Position numbers and translations under genes: made by a program. The notes under the pieces are model-generated. The model was not told the DNA's origin. It was given only the letters and a program-made list of their open reading frames with translations, and searched no databases. Of a stretch of DNA of 64,000 nt, positions 35,974-45,887 are shown piece after piece. The stretch spans positions 124,001 to 188,000 of the forward strand of contig NZ_JNJA01000007.1 in the NCBI RefSeq assembly GCF_000702665.1. Direction: 5' to 3'. Source of the DNA: Solidesulfovibrio alcoholivorans DSM 5433 (GTDB taxonomy: Bacteria; Desulfobacterota; Desulfovibrionia; Desulfovibrionales; Desulfovibrionaceae). How positions within the stretch are numbered: position 1 is the stretch's first letter; every line of letters starts with the position of its first letter.

Positions 35974-36612
35974 TCACGAATTGTCCGCAAACGCCAGACG
36001 CACGCCGAGCAGGATGAAAAGCGCGCCCACGCCCTTGGTGCAAAGCGCGCGCGCCCGCACAGCGCGGCCGACGCCGGCGGCCATGCGCGCTGCGCCCCAG
36101 GCGTAGAGCATGTTGCAGGCCGTGCCCGTGCACGTGAGAATGAGTCCGAGGCAGACGAAGGCCCAGGCCTTGTCCGGCGACGCCTGGTCGATAAACTGCG
36201 GCACGAAGGCCAGAAAGAACAACGCGACCTTGGGGTTGAGCGCGTTGGTGAAAAAGCCCTGCACGTAGATGCCCCGCCCGCTGGCGGCGGCCGTGCGGGG
36301 AGCGCTTGCGGTTGCGTCTTTTTTCCTGAATGATAGTATCATGGCCAACCCGGAATAGACGAGGTAGGCCGCGCCCACGAGCTTGACCACGGTGAAGGCC
36401 GTGGCCGACGCCGCGAGCAGGGCGGTCAGGCCGATGGCCGCGGCCGCGATGTGCACGAAGCAGCCCGTGCCGATGCCGAGCGCCGCGACGACGCCGCCGC
36501 GCGCGCCGTGCCCGGCGCTGCGGCTGACCACGTAGAGCACGTCCGGCCCGGGGGCCAGGTTAAACAGGATGCCCGAGAACACGAAAAGGGTCAGGTCGTG
36601 GATGCCGAACAT
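35974..36612 (-). CDS. LysE/RhtB-family amino acid exporter
   Basis: A 212-aa inner-membrane exporter with about six spans. FNLAPGPDVLYVVSRSAGHGARGGVVAALGIGTG is the family signature near the N-terminus (GPxxxxxxxxxxxxGxxxGxxxxxG), and FTNALNPKVALFFLAFVPQF is the second conserved loop. It probably exports homoserine, threonine or another amino acid to prevent accumulation. ATG 36612 has GGAGA nearby upstream. It is monocistronic. The substrate cannot be read from sequence. Confidence 0.87.
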   Translation of the reverse strand: MFGIHDLTLFVFSGILFNLAPGPDVLYVVSRSAGHGARGGVVAALGIGTGCFVHIAAAAIGLTALLAASATAFTVVKLVGAAYLVYSGLAMILSFRKKDATASAPRTAAASGRGIYVQGFFTNALNPKVALFFLAFVPQFIDQASPDKAWAFVCLGLILTCTGTACNMLYAWGAARMAAGVGRAVRARALCTKGVGALFILLGVRLAFADNS

Positions 36613-36773
36613 ACGGGAGATCTCCGCGTTTGTTGTGGATTTGACGCGCGGCGCGGCATGCGTTTCCCGCCCGTATCGTATTTTCGCAATACATCCACCT
36701 GCATTCAGACGCAAATATATTGGAAACGTAACTCCTGACTGCCAATCAGAAAAAAGGGAGAAAGCCGCACGTG

Positions 36774-39197
36774 CTAGTTCGCCAGCAATAATTGAACAGA
36801 AGGTTGGATGTCTGACCCGATAGAGTCGAGTAAATCTTTTTGGAGTAAATTAAATACGGGCTCATAGCGCAGGGGGTTTATGTTTGCCGTATCGCCCAAG
36901 GATAATCTGTGAAGGCAGGTGTACATTGTTCCTGCGTAGGATTTGAAATATGTAGATGAATTGAAGGCTGTGTCACTTGTTGTCTCAGAGTCTAGCACAA
37001 AGCTTGCTGAGACATATTTGTCCCAAACGCCTTTATCGCCCTTGTAGCAACCGTTTGCTATTTTTTCATGGTCATAATCAACAAATAATCTATATGGCAA
37101 TTTGTAAGGGTGTTCTGATCCTGTCGATATTATGTACTGAGTTTCGTTTGAAGAGTTGGATAATATTTTTATCGAAGGATTGACATGGCTCAATAGGCCC
37201 ACGTTGGTAAAATCAAAAGTATAGCTTGGCATAAAAAAATACTTGAATAAATAATCGTCGTCGAAACTGCAAAAGTAAGCACTTCCTGTCGGTTCCGCAC
37301 CTCCGCTTAAATATCCCATTTCGGAAATCGATGCATTTGAAACATCGAAGACTCCATTTCCTATCGAGTCAGGTATGTTGTTGTGAATGTTGTGCATTCC
37401 TGCAACATAAAGGATATATTTGTTTGAATATTTTAAATAGTTTTTGGAGAATTTGACATTAAGCCATCGGAGCCAAGGATTTTTCGTATGGTGCTTATCA
37501 ATTTCACTCGCCCCAACCAAATTGAGCAGCCTCTCCCAATATTCTGCATCAAAGTCTTTGGTGTTGATGTATGTCCACCGCCTACTCGTGTTGTTTTCGT
37601 CTATATCCTGGTCCGTATCAAATTTGTCGACATTGTCCCAATTCAAATCCGCAGCACCTTGGGTCCCAAGATCTTTCACCAGCCTAGAGAGGCCTTCGTC
37701 ATCCGAAGCGGGACTCCCATGATGCGGAGTATCCAATGTAATGAGTTTCCTATAATTATTAAAACCCTGCTCTTCAATCAAATCCCGTGCAAGTAGGCCA
37801 CCCATAGAGTGGGCGAGGAATATAAGTTTGCTCGACGATAAGCCATAAGATAGGTCTTCGTTTGCTTTAGATGTGTTTATAAGCAGGTTTTTCAACACTA
37901 AAGCATTGAAACAAATATGTTTATAAGTCGGATAATGATATAAATATATATGGAATTTATCATACAACTTCGAACTCGATAGATAGAAATCCAAAAAATG
38001 CTGCCAATAATTGAGCTCTGAGTTTTCCCATAACAGTAATGCAGACTGCTGGCGATCTTTCAATCCTGTATTGTCGCCTTGCCATCCATGAATTAACAAA
38101 ATAGGAATTCGATGTTTGGTATAGCTATGTATTTTTGTTGCATATTCAGTTTGTTGCCATTGGGAATTGATATTTTTATTAATTATTCTGTCAAAATCAA
38201 TGATGCGATGTGTAGTGGCAGTGCCTACCTGTAGGCGTAATCTGTCAAGGTAATTGTTGATGTTTCCTAAATATTCTTGGTTTTCAAAATAATTGTACAT
38301 GTTGTTCCGAATATTATTTGAATCAATCTTCGTATCATTAAGTGTTGCGGATGAAACAATAGACTCAGGAGCCAGTGCTTGAATTTGATCGTAGGCAGCA
38401 TTGACCCCTGCCAGTTTGTTATCGCCGTCAATAAAAGTCGCAAAAAAAACAGAAATCTCCTTATTAAGATACGCATCAGTAAGAGGAAACTCAAATCTTG
38501 AGATTTGGGTTCCTCCGGAATAGGAGCCGGAATCGATGCGTTCAGTTCCGACGTAGACATCGTATGAGAGCTGTTTGTCAAACTCTGTATTCTCTTTAAA
38601 ATTTACAACCATCTTTTTGCCGTCATAATCTATACCGCTTGTGTTCAGGTTCACAGACAGCAAAAGTGGATCCGCCCCATTTTCCCACTCGCAAATATAG
38701 TATAGCTCTCTCGCGCAGGGCAGGTCATTCCATTGTCCAGATTTTGTAAAATAGGCCTGCAGGCAGTCTTCGTTATTCCCCTGGTAGCTATTCGGTTCTC
38801 CTGGATACCAATTGGTGTAACTCCATGATTCGCCAGTTAGCCATTGCCATGTTCCTTCATTCTCTGCATCAGAAGCGCCTATCCATATGTTGTCTGACAA
38901 GGTAGAAAGATTGTTTATTAAGAAATTATTCTCACTATCCGATGTTATTGTCGCAAGATGCCCGCCTTGTGACTCGCAATCTGTTTTGGCATCTGTCCAT
39001 GTTTTTACTGTTGTGAATATCTTGTATTGGTGTCCATTCTCTTCATTTAATATAACACTGTCGGCAAAGCATGGCGAGCTAAGAGTGGTGATAAAATAGA
39101 GTGCAAAACATGCACAATTTTTAATCCACGGCAGATTCAAGGCATTATTTGTATGGAAAATTTTGTTTCCGTATTCGTGACGCAAAACTTTTCTCAT
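36774..39197 (-). CDS. Exported C-type lectin / lipase fusion with C-terminal poly-Leu tail
   Basis: An 807-aa exported protein with an N-terminal export segment ending SPCFA. Residues about 50-175 are a C-type lectin domain with WIGASDAENEGTWQWLTGE, the calcium/sugar motif EPN and WND, and the framework cysteines; EPN often indicates mannose/GlcNAc-type ligands. A linker follows. Residues about 380-640 form an alpha/beta-hydrolase with oxyanion segment LIHGWQGDN, nucleophile AHSMGG (the AxSxG form of Bacillus lipases) and LDTPHHGSP. The C-terminus DIQPSVQLLLAN resembles the Leu tails of three other exported proteins. The gene is markedly AT-rich with A/T-ending codons against GC-rich neighbours, suggesting transfer. 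ATG 39197 is chosen because GGAG lies six bases upstream. Confidence 0.72.
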   Translation of the reverse strand: MRKVLRHEYGNKIFHTNNALNLPWIKNCACFALYFITTLSSPCFADSVILNEENGHQYKIFTTVKTWTDAKTDCESQGGHLATITSDSENNFLINNLSTLSDNIWIGASDAENEGTWQWLTGESWSYTNWYPGEPNSYQGNNEDCLQAYFTKSGQWNDLPCARELYYICEWENGADPLLLSVNLNTSGIDYDGKKMVVNFKENTEFDKQLSYDVYVGTERIDSGSYSGGTQISRFEFPLTDAYLNKEISVFFATFIDGDNKLAGVNAAYDQIQALAPESIVSSATLNDTKIDSNNIRNNMYNYFENQEYLGNINNYLDRLRLQVGTATTHRIIDFDRIINKNINSQWQQTEYATKIHSYTKHRIPILLIHGWQGDNTGLKDRQQSALLLWENSELNYWQHFLDFYLSSSKLYDKFHIYLYHYPTYKHICFNALVLKNLLINTSKANEDLSYGLSSSKLIFLAHSMGGLLARDLIEEQGFNNYRKLITLDTPHHGSPASDDEGLSRLVKDLGTQGAADLNWDNVDKFDTDQDIDENNTSRRWTYINTKDFDAEYWERLLNLVGASEIDKHHTKNPWLRWLNVKFSKNYLKYSNKYILYVAGMHNIHNNIPDSIGNGVFDVSNASISEMGYLSGGAEPTGSAYFCSFDDDYLFKYFFMPSYTFDFTNVGLLSHVNPSIKILSNSSNETQYIISTGSEHPYKLPYRLFVDYDHEKIANGCYKGDKGVWDKYVSASFVLDSETTSDTAFNSSTYFKSYAGTMYTCLHRLSLGDTANINPLRYEPVFNLLQKDLLDSIGSDIQPSVQLLLAN

Positions 39198-39448
39198 AGC
39201 CATCTCCATTTTGTATCGAATCAACGGAAATCGCATGCCAAACATGCGCCACCCTGTCAATATTGAAAATGGCCGTCCCTCAATAACTGCAAGGATGGCA
39301 CCGAATGCACGACCTTGATAAATACGTCTGTTTCCCGAGCATGACCCGTGAGAAAGCCGCAATACCCCGCCGTTCGCGGTCGGGCAGCGCCTGACCCGCC
39401 TCGTTAATGGGACAAAATGGTAAAGCATCGAGGCGCATTGCCGCCCCT

Positions 39449-39487
39449 GCCGCTTCGGCCGGGCGCTGGGGTCCCGGCCGAAGCGGC
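39449..39487. repeat. 15-bp palindrome before the IclR gene
   Basis: Arms 39449-39463 and 39473-39487 are perfect complements around a 9-base loop. It lies in the 39198-39528 divergent gap. It could be an operator or hairpin; no T-run follows. Confidence 0.45.
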
Positions 39488-39528
39488 GCAACGCGAAAGA
39501 TGGCAATCCGGCTTTGACAGGATGACGA

Positions 39529-40380
39529 TTGCGCGGTATCAGCCTCCATCTGGACCCGCTGTTCCGCCAGGCGGAACGGACGTTGCAAAAATCAGTCCCC
39601 CAGGATGGCTTTGTGGACAAAAAAGGCAAAATCTCGGACCCTCTCGCCCGCGGACTTGCCATCCTGGAACTGCTCGGCGTCGAGGACACCGGCTACACCC
39701 TCAAGGAAATCGCCGCCCGGGTCGGCATGAGCAAGACCTCGGCCCACCGCTACGGCAGCATGCTGTGCGACCAGGGCTACCTGGCCCGCGACCCGCGCTC
39801 GGGGCTCTACCGCCTGGGCGTGCGCACGCTGTCCTTGGCTCTGGCCATCATCGAACACAACGACCTCGTGCGCCTGGTGCAACCGCTGGTGGACGAGGCG
39901 GCCGCGCGCCACGGCGTGCATATCGACGTGGGCATCCTGGCCAACGACGCCATCTACCTGATCTACCGCCGCGATTCGCCGGACACCCGGGCCTACCGCT
40001 CCTTCAGCTATTCCTCGGCCCTGCATTATCTGGCGGCCGGCAAGGCGGCCATGGCGTTTCTCGAGCCCGAGGCCCTGCGCGAACTCGTCGGCCGCCTCGA
40101 CCTTGTGGCCCAGACCGCACGCACCATCACCGACCCCGAGGCGCTGCTTGCCGACCTGGAACAGGTGCGACGGCAGGGGTTCTCCCGCAACAACGAGGAA
40201 TCGCTGCCCGGGCTCATCGCCATCGGCGCGCCGCTTTTTTCGTTGCGCACAAACGCCGTCATCGGGGCCATCAGCTTCGATTCGGCCACCGCGACCTATT
40301 CCATGCAGGAGTTCGAAGACCGTTTCGCGGGCTATCTCGTGGAGCTGGCCAAGAAATTGTCGGCCGTGGTTTCGCTGTGA
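39529..40380 (+). CDS. IclR-family transcriptional regulator
   Basis: A 283-aa regulator. Residues about 36-100 form the winged helix (DPLARGLAILELLG, TLKEIAARVGMSKTSAHRYGSML). Residues about 115-283 are the IclR effector domain (AAGKAAMAFLEP, NEESLPGLIAIGAPLFS, VIGAISF). IclR proteins sense small carboxylates or aromatics. It sits 42 bases before the second Liv operon in the same direction, so it probably regulates that operon and itself. The TTG 39529 start has AGGA about six bases upstream; TTG 39583 is a shorter alternative matching the usual family length of 250-270 aa. Confidence 0.85.
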   Translation: MRGISLHLDPLFRQAERTLQKSVPQDGFVDKKGKISDPLARGLAILELLGVEDTGYTLKEIAARVGMSKTSAHRYGSMLCDQGYLARDPRSGLYRLGVRTLSLALAIIEHNDLVRLVQPLVDEAAARHGVHIDVGILANDAIYLIYRRDSPDTRAYRSFSYSSALHYLAAGKAAMAFLEPEALRELVGRLDLVAQTARTITDPEALLADLEQVRRQGFSRNNEESLPGLIAIGAPLFSLRTNAVIGAISFDSATATYSMQEFEDRFAGYLVELAKKLSAVVSL

Positions 40381-40422
40381 GCGATCCGGCGAGGGGAACA
40401 ACACCAACGTGGAGGGACTGTC

Positions 40423-41556
40423 ATGCGTAAACTGCTTTTCATCTGCCTGGCCCTGGTACTGGGCCTGGCCAACGTGGCCTACTGCGCCGACGACACCGTC
40501 AAAATAGGCGTGTTCCTGCCGCTGACCGGCCAGAACGCCTTCGGCGGCCAGCTCGAGCTCGAAGGCGTGCAGATGGCCCACAAGGAGAACCCCACCATCC
40601 TCGGCAAGAAGATCGAGCTGTTCGTGGTGGACAACAAGTCCGACAAGGTCGAGGCCGCCAACGCGGTGCAGCGCCTGATCGAGAAGGAAAAAGTCCAGGC
40701 CATCATCGGCACCTACGGCTCCTCCCTGGCCATGGCCGGCGGCGAGGTTTCGGAAAAGGCCCACATTCCCCAGGTCGGCACCAGCTGCACCAACCCGCTG
40801 GTCACCCAGGGCAAGAAATACATCTTCCGCGTCTGCTTCATCGACCCCTACCAGGGCGCCGGCGCGGCCACCTACGCCTACAAGACCCTGGGCCTCAAGA
40901 AGGCCGCCATGCTCGTGGACGTCGCCAGCGACTACTCCGTGGGCCTGGCCAAGTACTTCGAGCGCTCCTTCACCAAGCTCGGCGGCAAGATGGTCGGCAC
41001 CCTCAACTACCAGTCCGGCGACCAGGACTTCACCGCCCAGCTGACCAAGATCATTTCCGAGAAGCCCGACGTCCTTTTTATCCCCTCCTACTTCGCCGAG
41101 GGCGCCATCATCATGAAGCAGGCCGCGGAACTCGGCGCGACCTTCAAGATCATGGGCGGCGACGCCATGGACAACCCCAAGATCACCGACATCGGCGGCA
41201 AGGCGGTCGAGGGCTTCACCCACACCACCTTCCCCTATGACCCGTCCATGAAGAACATGAGCGCCATGGCCAAGAAGTTCACCGACGGCTGGCGCACCAT
41301 GTACCCGGGCAAGGAGCCCAACGTGAACTCCGCCCTGGGCTACGACGCCTACATGATCATCCTCGACGCCATCAAGCGCGCCGGCAAGGCCGATCCCGAA
41401 GCCATCACCAAGGCCCTGGCCGAGACCAAGGCCTTCGAGGGCGTCACCGGCAAGACCGCTATCAACGCCACCCACGACGCCGAAAAGCCCGTGGGCCTGG
41501 TCGTGATCAAGGACGGCAAGAAGCTCTACGAGGGCGAGATCGTCCCGGAACTCTAA
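40423..41556 (+). CDS. Liv-type ABC transporter substrate-binding protein (second operon)
   Basis: A 377-aa periplasmic binding protein with a signal peptide ending ANVAYCA. It has the type I fold: KIGVFLPLTGQNAFGGQ, ELFVVDNKSDKVEAANAVQRLI, GTYGSSLAMAGG and GTSCTNPLVTQGKKYIFR segments are typical of LivJ-like proteins. It differs clearly from the binding protein at 23168, so the two operons import different ligands. Downstream asparaginase and threonine ammonia-lyase genes hint at amino acids or amides, but that is inference. A hairpin follows the gene, as in the first operon. Confidence 0.87.
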   Translation: MRKLLFICLALVLGLANVAYCADDTVKIGVFLPLTGQNAFGGQLELEGVQMAHKENPTILGKKIELFVVDNKSDKVEAANAVQRLIEKEKVQAIIGTYGSSLAMAGGEVSEKAHIPQVGTSCTNPLVTQGKKYIFRVCFIDPYQGAGAATYAYKTLGLKKAAMLVDVASDYSVGLAKYFERSFTKLGGKMVGTLNYQSGDQDFTAQLTKIISEKPDVLFIPSYFAEGAIIMKQAAELGATFKIMGGDAMDNPKITDIGGKAVEGFTHTTFPYDPSMKNMSAMAKKFTDGWRTMYPGKEPNVNSALGYDAYMIILDAIKRAGKADPEAITKALAETKAFEGVTGKTAINATHDAEKPVGLVVIKDGKKLYEGEIVPEL

Positions 41557-41575
41557 ACCGTTCGCCAAGCCCCGC

Positions 41576-41605
41576 CGCGCGGCCGGATTTTCGCCCGGCC
41601 GCGCG
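41576..41605 (+). repeat. Intercistronic hairpin after the second binding-protein gene
   Basis: CGCGCGGCCGG (41576-41586) pairs perfectly with CCGGCCGCGCG (41595-41605). It is unrelated in sequence to the hairpin at 24437 but occupies the same position in the gene order. Confidence 0.65.
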
Positions 41606-41655
41606 ACGCGCAAGGGGCGGCGCTCCCGGATGCCAACCCGCGACAAGGACTTCCC

Positions 41656-42549
41656 ATGAACCTGGCCACCTTTATCCAGAATATCCTAAACAGCCTCACG
41701 CTCGGCAGCCTCTATGCCCTGGTGGCCATCGGCTACACCATGGTCTACGGCATCCTGCGCCTGATCAACTTCGCGCACAGCGAAATTTTCATGCTCGGGG
41801 CCTACTTCGTCTTCTGGGGCATCACCCTCGTCCACCTGCCCTGGCCCGTGGCCATGGTGCTCGCCATCCTCGTCACCGCAAGCCTCGGCGTGCTGGTGGA
41901 CCAGGTGGCCTACAGGCCCCTGCGCGACGCCCCGCGCATCTCGGCGCTGATCAGTTCCATCGGCGTCTCCTTTTTCCTGCAAAACGTGGCCATCGTCTTT
42001 TTCCAGGCCATCCCCCGCGAGGTCTACCGGCCGCAGTGGCTGGAAGACCCCATCCTCTTCCACGGGGTGCGCGTGCTGCCGCTGACGCTCTTCGTGCCCC
42101 TGCTCTCCCTCGTCCTCATGCTGCTGCTCATCTACATCGTCTACCGCACCAAGACCGGGCTTGGCATGCGGGCCATCAGCAAGGACATCGAGACGAGCTA
42201 CCTGATGGGCGTGCCCGTCAACCGCGTCATCGCCATCACCTTCGGCATCGGCTCGGCCCTGGCCGCGGCCAGCGGCATCATGTGGGCGCTGCGCTATCCG
42301 CAGCTCCAGCCCATCATGGGCACCATCCCCGGCTTCAAGGCCTTCATCGCCGCCGTGTTCGGCGGCATCGGCTCCATCCAGGGCGCGGTCATCGGCGGCC
42401 TCACCCTGGGGTTCATCGAAATCATGACCGTGGCCTTCTTCCCGGATCTGGCCGGTTATCGGGACGCCTTCGCCTTCGTGCTGCTCATCCTCGTCCTGAT
42501 GGTCAAACCGACCGGACTGCTCGGCGAAAGACCGGAGGATAAAGTCTGA
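41656..42549 (+). CDS. Liv-type ABC transporter permease (LivH-like, second operon)
   Basis: A 297-aa polytopic permease. NSLTLGSLYALVAIGYTMVYGILRLINFAHSE at the N-terminus and AVFGGIGSIQGAVIGGLTLG, the ATPase-contact loop, identify LivH. It ends in TGATG overlap with the LivM-like gene, so the two channel halves are translationally coupled. It is more similar to classical LivH than the paralogue at 24489. Confidence 0.9.
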   Translation: MNLATFIQNILNSLTLGSLYALVAIGYTMVYGILRLINFAHSEIFMLGAYFVFWGITLVHLPWPVAMVLAILVTASLGVLVDQVAYRPLRDAPRISALISSIGVSFFLQNVAIVFFQAIPREVYRPQWLEDPILFHGVRVLPLTLFVPLLSLVLMLLLIYIVYRTKTGLGMRAISKDIETSYLMGVPVNRVIAITFGIGSALAAASGIMWALRYPQLQPIMGTIPGFKAFIAAVFGGIGSIQGAVIGGLTLGFIEIMTVAFFPDLAGYRDAFAFVLLILVLMVKPTGLLGERPEDKV

Positions 42550-43585
42550 TGCGACGCGGCCGCACCATCCTGCTCAACGTCCTGGCCATCGGGGTCCTCG
42601 GCCTGCTGCTCTCCCTCGCCGAGGCCTATTGCAACGGCTATCAGACCCAGATCCTGAACCTGATCGCCATCAACATCATCCTGGCCCTGTCCCTGAACCT
42701 CATCTACGGCTTCACCGGGCTCTTCAGCCTGGGCCACGCCGGGTTCATGGCCATCGGGGCCTACGTCTGCTCCATCCTCATCATGACGCCGGACCAGAAG
42801 GACATGCTTTTCCTGCTCCAGCCAGCCTACGACTGGGTGGAAAACGCCCAGGCCCCGTTTTTCGCGGCCGTGCTGGCCGGCGGCGCGGTGGCGGCGATCT
42901 TCGGGGCCATCGTCGGCATTCCGCTCCTGCGCCTGGGCGACGACTACCTCGGCATCGCCACCCTGGGGTTCGCCGAGATCATCCGGGTCGTTGCCAACAA
43001 CATCCCGCGCCTGACCAACGGGGCGCTCGGGTTCAAGGGCATCCCGGCCTACGCCGACCTGTGGTGGAACTTCGGCTGGGCCCTCGTCACCCTCTACGTC
43101 ATCGTGCGCCTGCTCCAGAGCAACACCGGCAATGTCCTCAAGGCCATCCGCGACAACGAGATCGCGGCCAAGGCCATGGGCGTCAACGTGTTCCGCTACA
43201 AGCTGCTCTCCTTCACCGTGGGCTCGTTTTTCGCGGGCATCGGCGGCGCGCTGCTGGCAAGCCTGCTCACGACCATCGACCCCAAGATGTTCCTGTTCAC
43301 GCTGACCTTCAACGTGCTCATGATCGTGGTCGCCGGGGGCCTTGGCTCGCTCACCGGCTCGGTGCTGGCCGGAATCGGCATCACCGTGCTGCTCGAATGG
43401 CTGCGCGTCGTGGAAAACCCGGTGGACCTCCTGGGCTTTTCCCTGCCGGGCATCCCGGGCATGCGCATGGTGGTCTTTTCCCTGGCGCTCATCGTCATCA
43501 TCCTCTTTCGCCGCGAAGGGCTCATGGGCATGCGCGAGCTGACCTGGCGCTCCCTGGCCGGCGTCTTTTCCCGGGAGAAGGCCTG

Positions 43586-43586
<1 letters not shown>
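42549..43586 (+). CDS. Liv-type ABC transporter permease (LivM-like, second operon)
   Basis: The 345-aa permease has the LivM marks ILALSLNLIYGFTGLFSLGHAGFMAIGAY and DNEIAAKAMGVNVFRYKLLSF, with a GGLGSLTGSVLAGIGI loop for ATPase contact. Both ends overlap neighbouring genes by one base (TGATG), showing a tightly coupled operon. It forms the channel together with the LivH-like subunit. Confidence 0.9.
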
Positions 43587-45074
<1,488 letters not shown>

Positions 45075-45096
45075 GAGAGGGGAGAGAGAAGAGGAA

Positions 45097-45142
45097 GATG
45101 CCTCCGGCGGCCAGGAGGGGATGATCCCCTCCTGGACCTCCC
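45097..45142 (+). repeat. 3'-end GC-rich repeat, type A, copy 3
   Basis: GATGCCTCCGGCGGCC, then an AGGAGGGG/CCCCTCCT hairpin around ATGAT, then GGACCTCCC, 23 bases past the livF-like stop, after a GAGAGGGGAGAGAG spacer. Confidence 0.75.
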
Positions 45143-45320
45143 CGACGGGGGATCGGCAAGCGGGTGGAGGTTTGGTCGTTGGCGTGCGTCGGGCATGTGT
45201 TCGCGGAATTTCGGGCAACCCGCAGGCCGCAAAGCCGGCCAGCACGTTGCCCGAAATTCCGCGAACACGGGCGCCAGCGGCGAAGCGCCGCATTTGAAGA
45301 AAAATACTTTTCCAAGGAAT

Positions 45321-45372
45321 CCCCCCGTCAAGGGGGGCCGGGGGGGATCACCCCCCCGGCCGCCGGAGGCAT
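45321..45372 (-). repeat. 3'-end GC-rich repeat, type B, copy 2 (supplies a ribosome-binding site)
   Basis: Inverted relative to copy 3 of type A. Its conserved head, read rightward as GGCCGCCGGAGGC, places GGAGG (45365-45369) ten bases before the ATG of the asparaginase gene. No leftward gene ends here, unlike every other copy in the window. Confidence 0.7.
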
Positions 45373-45379
45373 CTTCCCT

Positions 45380-45865
45380 ATGCAATTAGCGATATTCACC
45401 ATGGGCGGGACCATCGACAAGGTCTACTTCGACGATTTGTCCGACTACACCGTGGGCGAGGCGCAGGTCCGTCCGATCCTGGACGGGGCCAACGTGGACA
45501 TGGAGTACGAGATCCTCGAGGTGACGCGCAAGGACAGCCTGTACGTCACCGACGAGGAGCGCAAAGCGCTGCACGACCGCATCGTCGCCGATCCCAGGCG
45601 GCATGTGCTGGTCACCCACGGCACGGACACCATGACCGAGACGGCCAAGGTTCTCGCCGATATCCCGGACAAGGTCATCGTCCTGACCGGGGCCATGGCC
45701 CCGGCCCGTTTCGCCGCCACGGACGCGGTCTTCAACGTGGGCTGCGCCGTGGGCGCGGTCCAGTGCCTGCCGCCCGGGGTCTACATCGCCATGAACGGCC
45801 GGGTGTTTCCGGCCGGGACCGTGCGCAAGAACCGTGAAAAAGGCCGTTTCGAGCCCCTGTCCTGA
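45380..45865 (+). CDS. Single-domain asparaginase-like protein
   Basis: The 161-aa protein corresponds to the N-terminal domain of L-asparaginase (full enzymes about 330 aa). It has both catalytic threonine motifs, MGGTIDK (about 8-14) and HGTDTM (about 77-82), and a conserved Lys/Ala strand VIVLTGAMAPARF. Small one-domain asparaginase relatives exist in proteobacteria, so it need not be a fragment; the reading frame ends cleanly 22 bases before the next gene. It may deamidate asparagine or another amide. Its only plausible ribosome-binding site lies inside the adjoining repeat. Co-transcription with threonine ammonia-lyase is likely. Confidence 0.77.
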   Translation: MQLAIFTMGGTIDKVYFDDLSDYTVGEAQVRPILDGANVDMEYEILEVTRKDSLYVTDEERKALHDRIVADPRRHVLVTHGTDTMTETAKVLADIPDKVIVLTGAMAPARFAATDAVFNVGCAVGAVQCLPPGVYIAMNGRVFPAGTVRKNREKGRFEPLS

Positions 45866-45887
45866 TTATTCCCCAAGAGGCATGTCC

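Larger units (their letters stand above)
45093..45377. repeat. Composite nested inverted-repeat element of about 285 bp
   Basis: Outer arms GGAAGATGCCTCCGGCGGCC (45093-45112) and its exact complement (45358-45377) enclose a type A repeat (45097-45142), a 22-bp perfect palindrome (arms 45198-45219 and 45246-45267, 26-base loop) and an inverted type B repeat (45321-45372). The whole could fold into one large cruciform. Apparent short reading frames across it are by-products of the symmetry. It may be a non-autonomous mobile element of the REPIN/MITE kind; no target-site duplication is obvious. Confidence 0.65.

Noticed and set aside
45380-45865. Asparaginase gene as a truncated pseudogene
   Set aside because: Both catalytic threonine motifs are intact, the frame ends cleanly, and one-domain asparaginase relatives are known.
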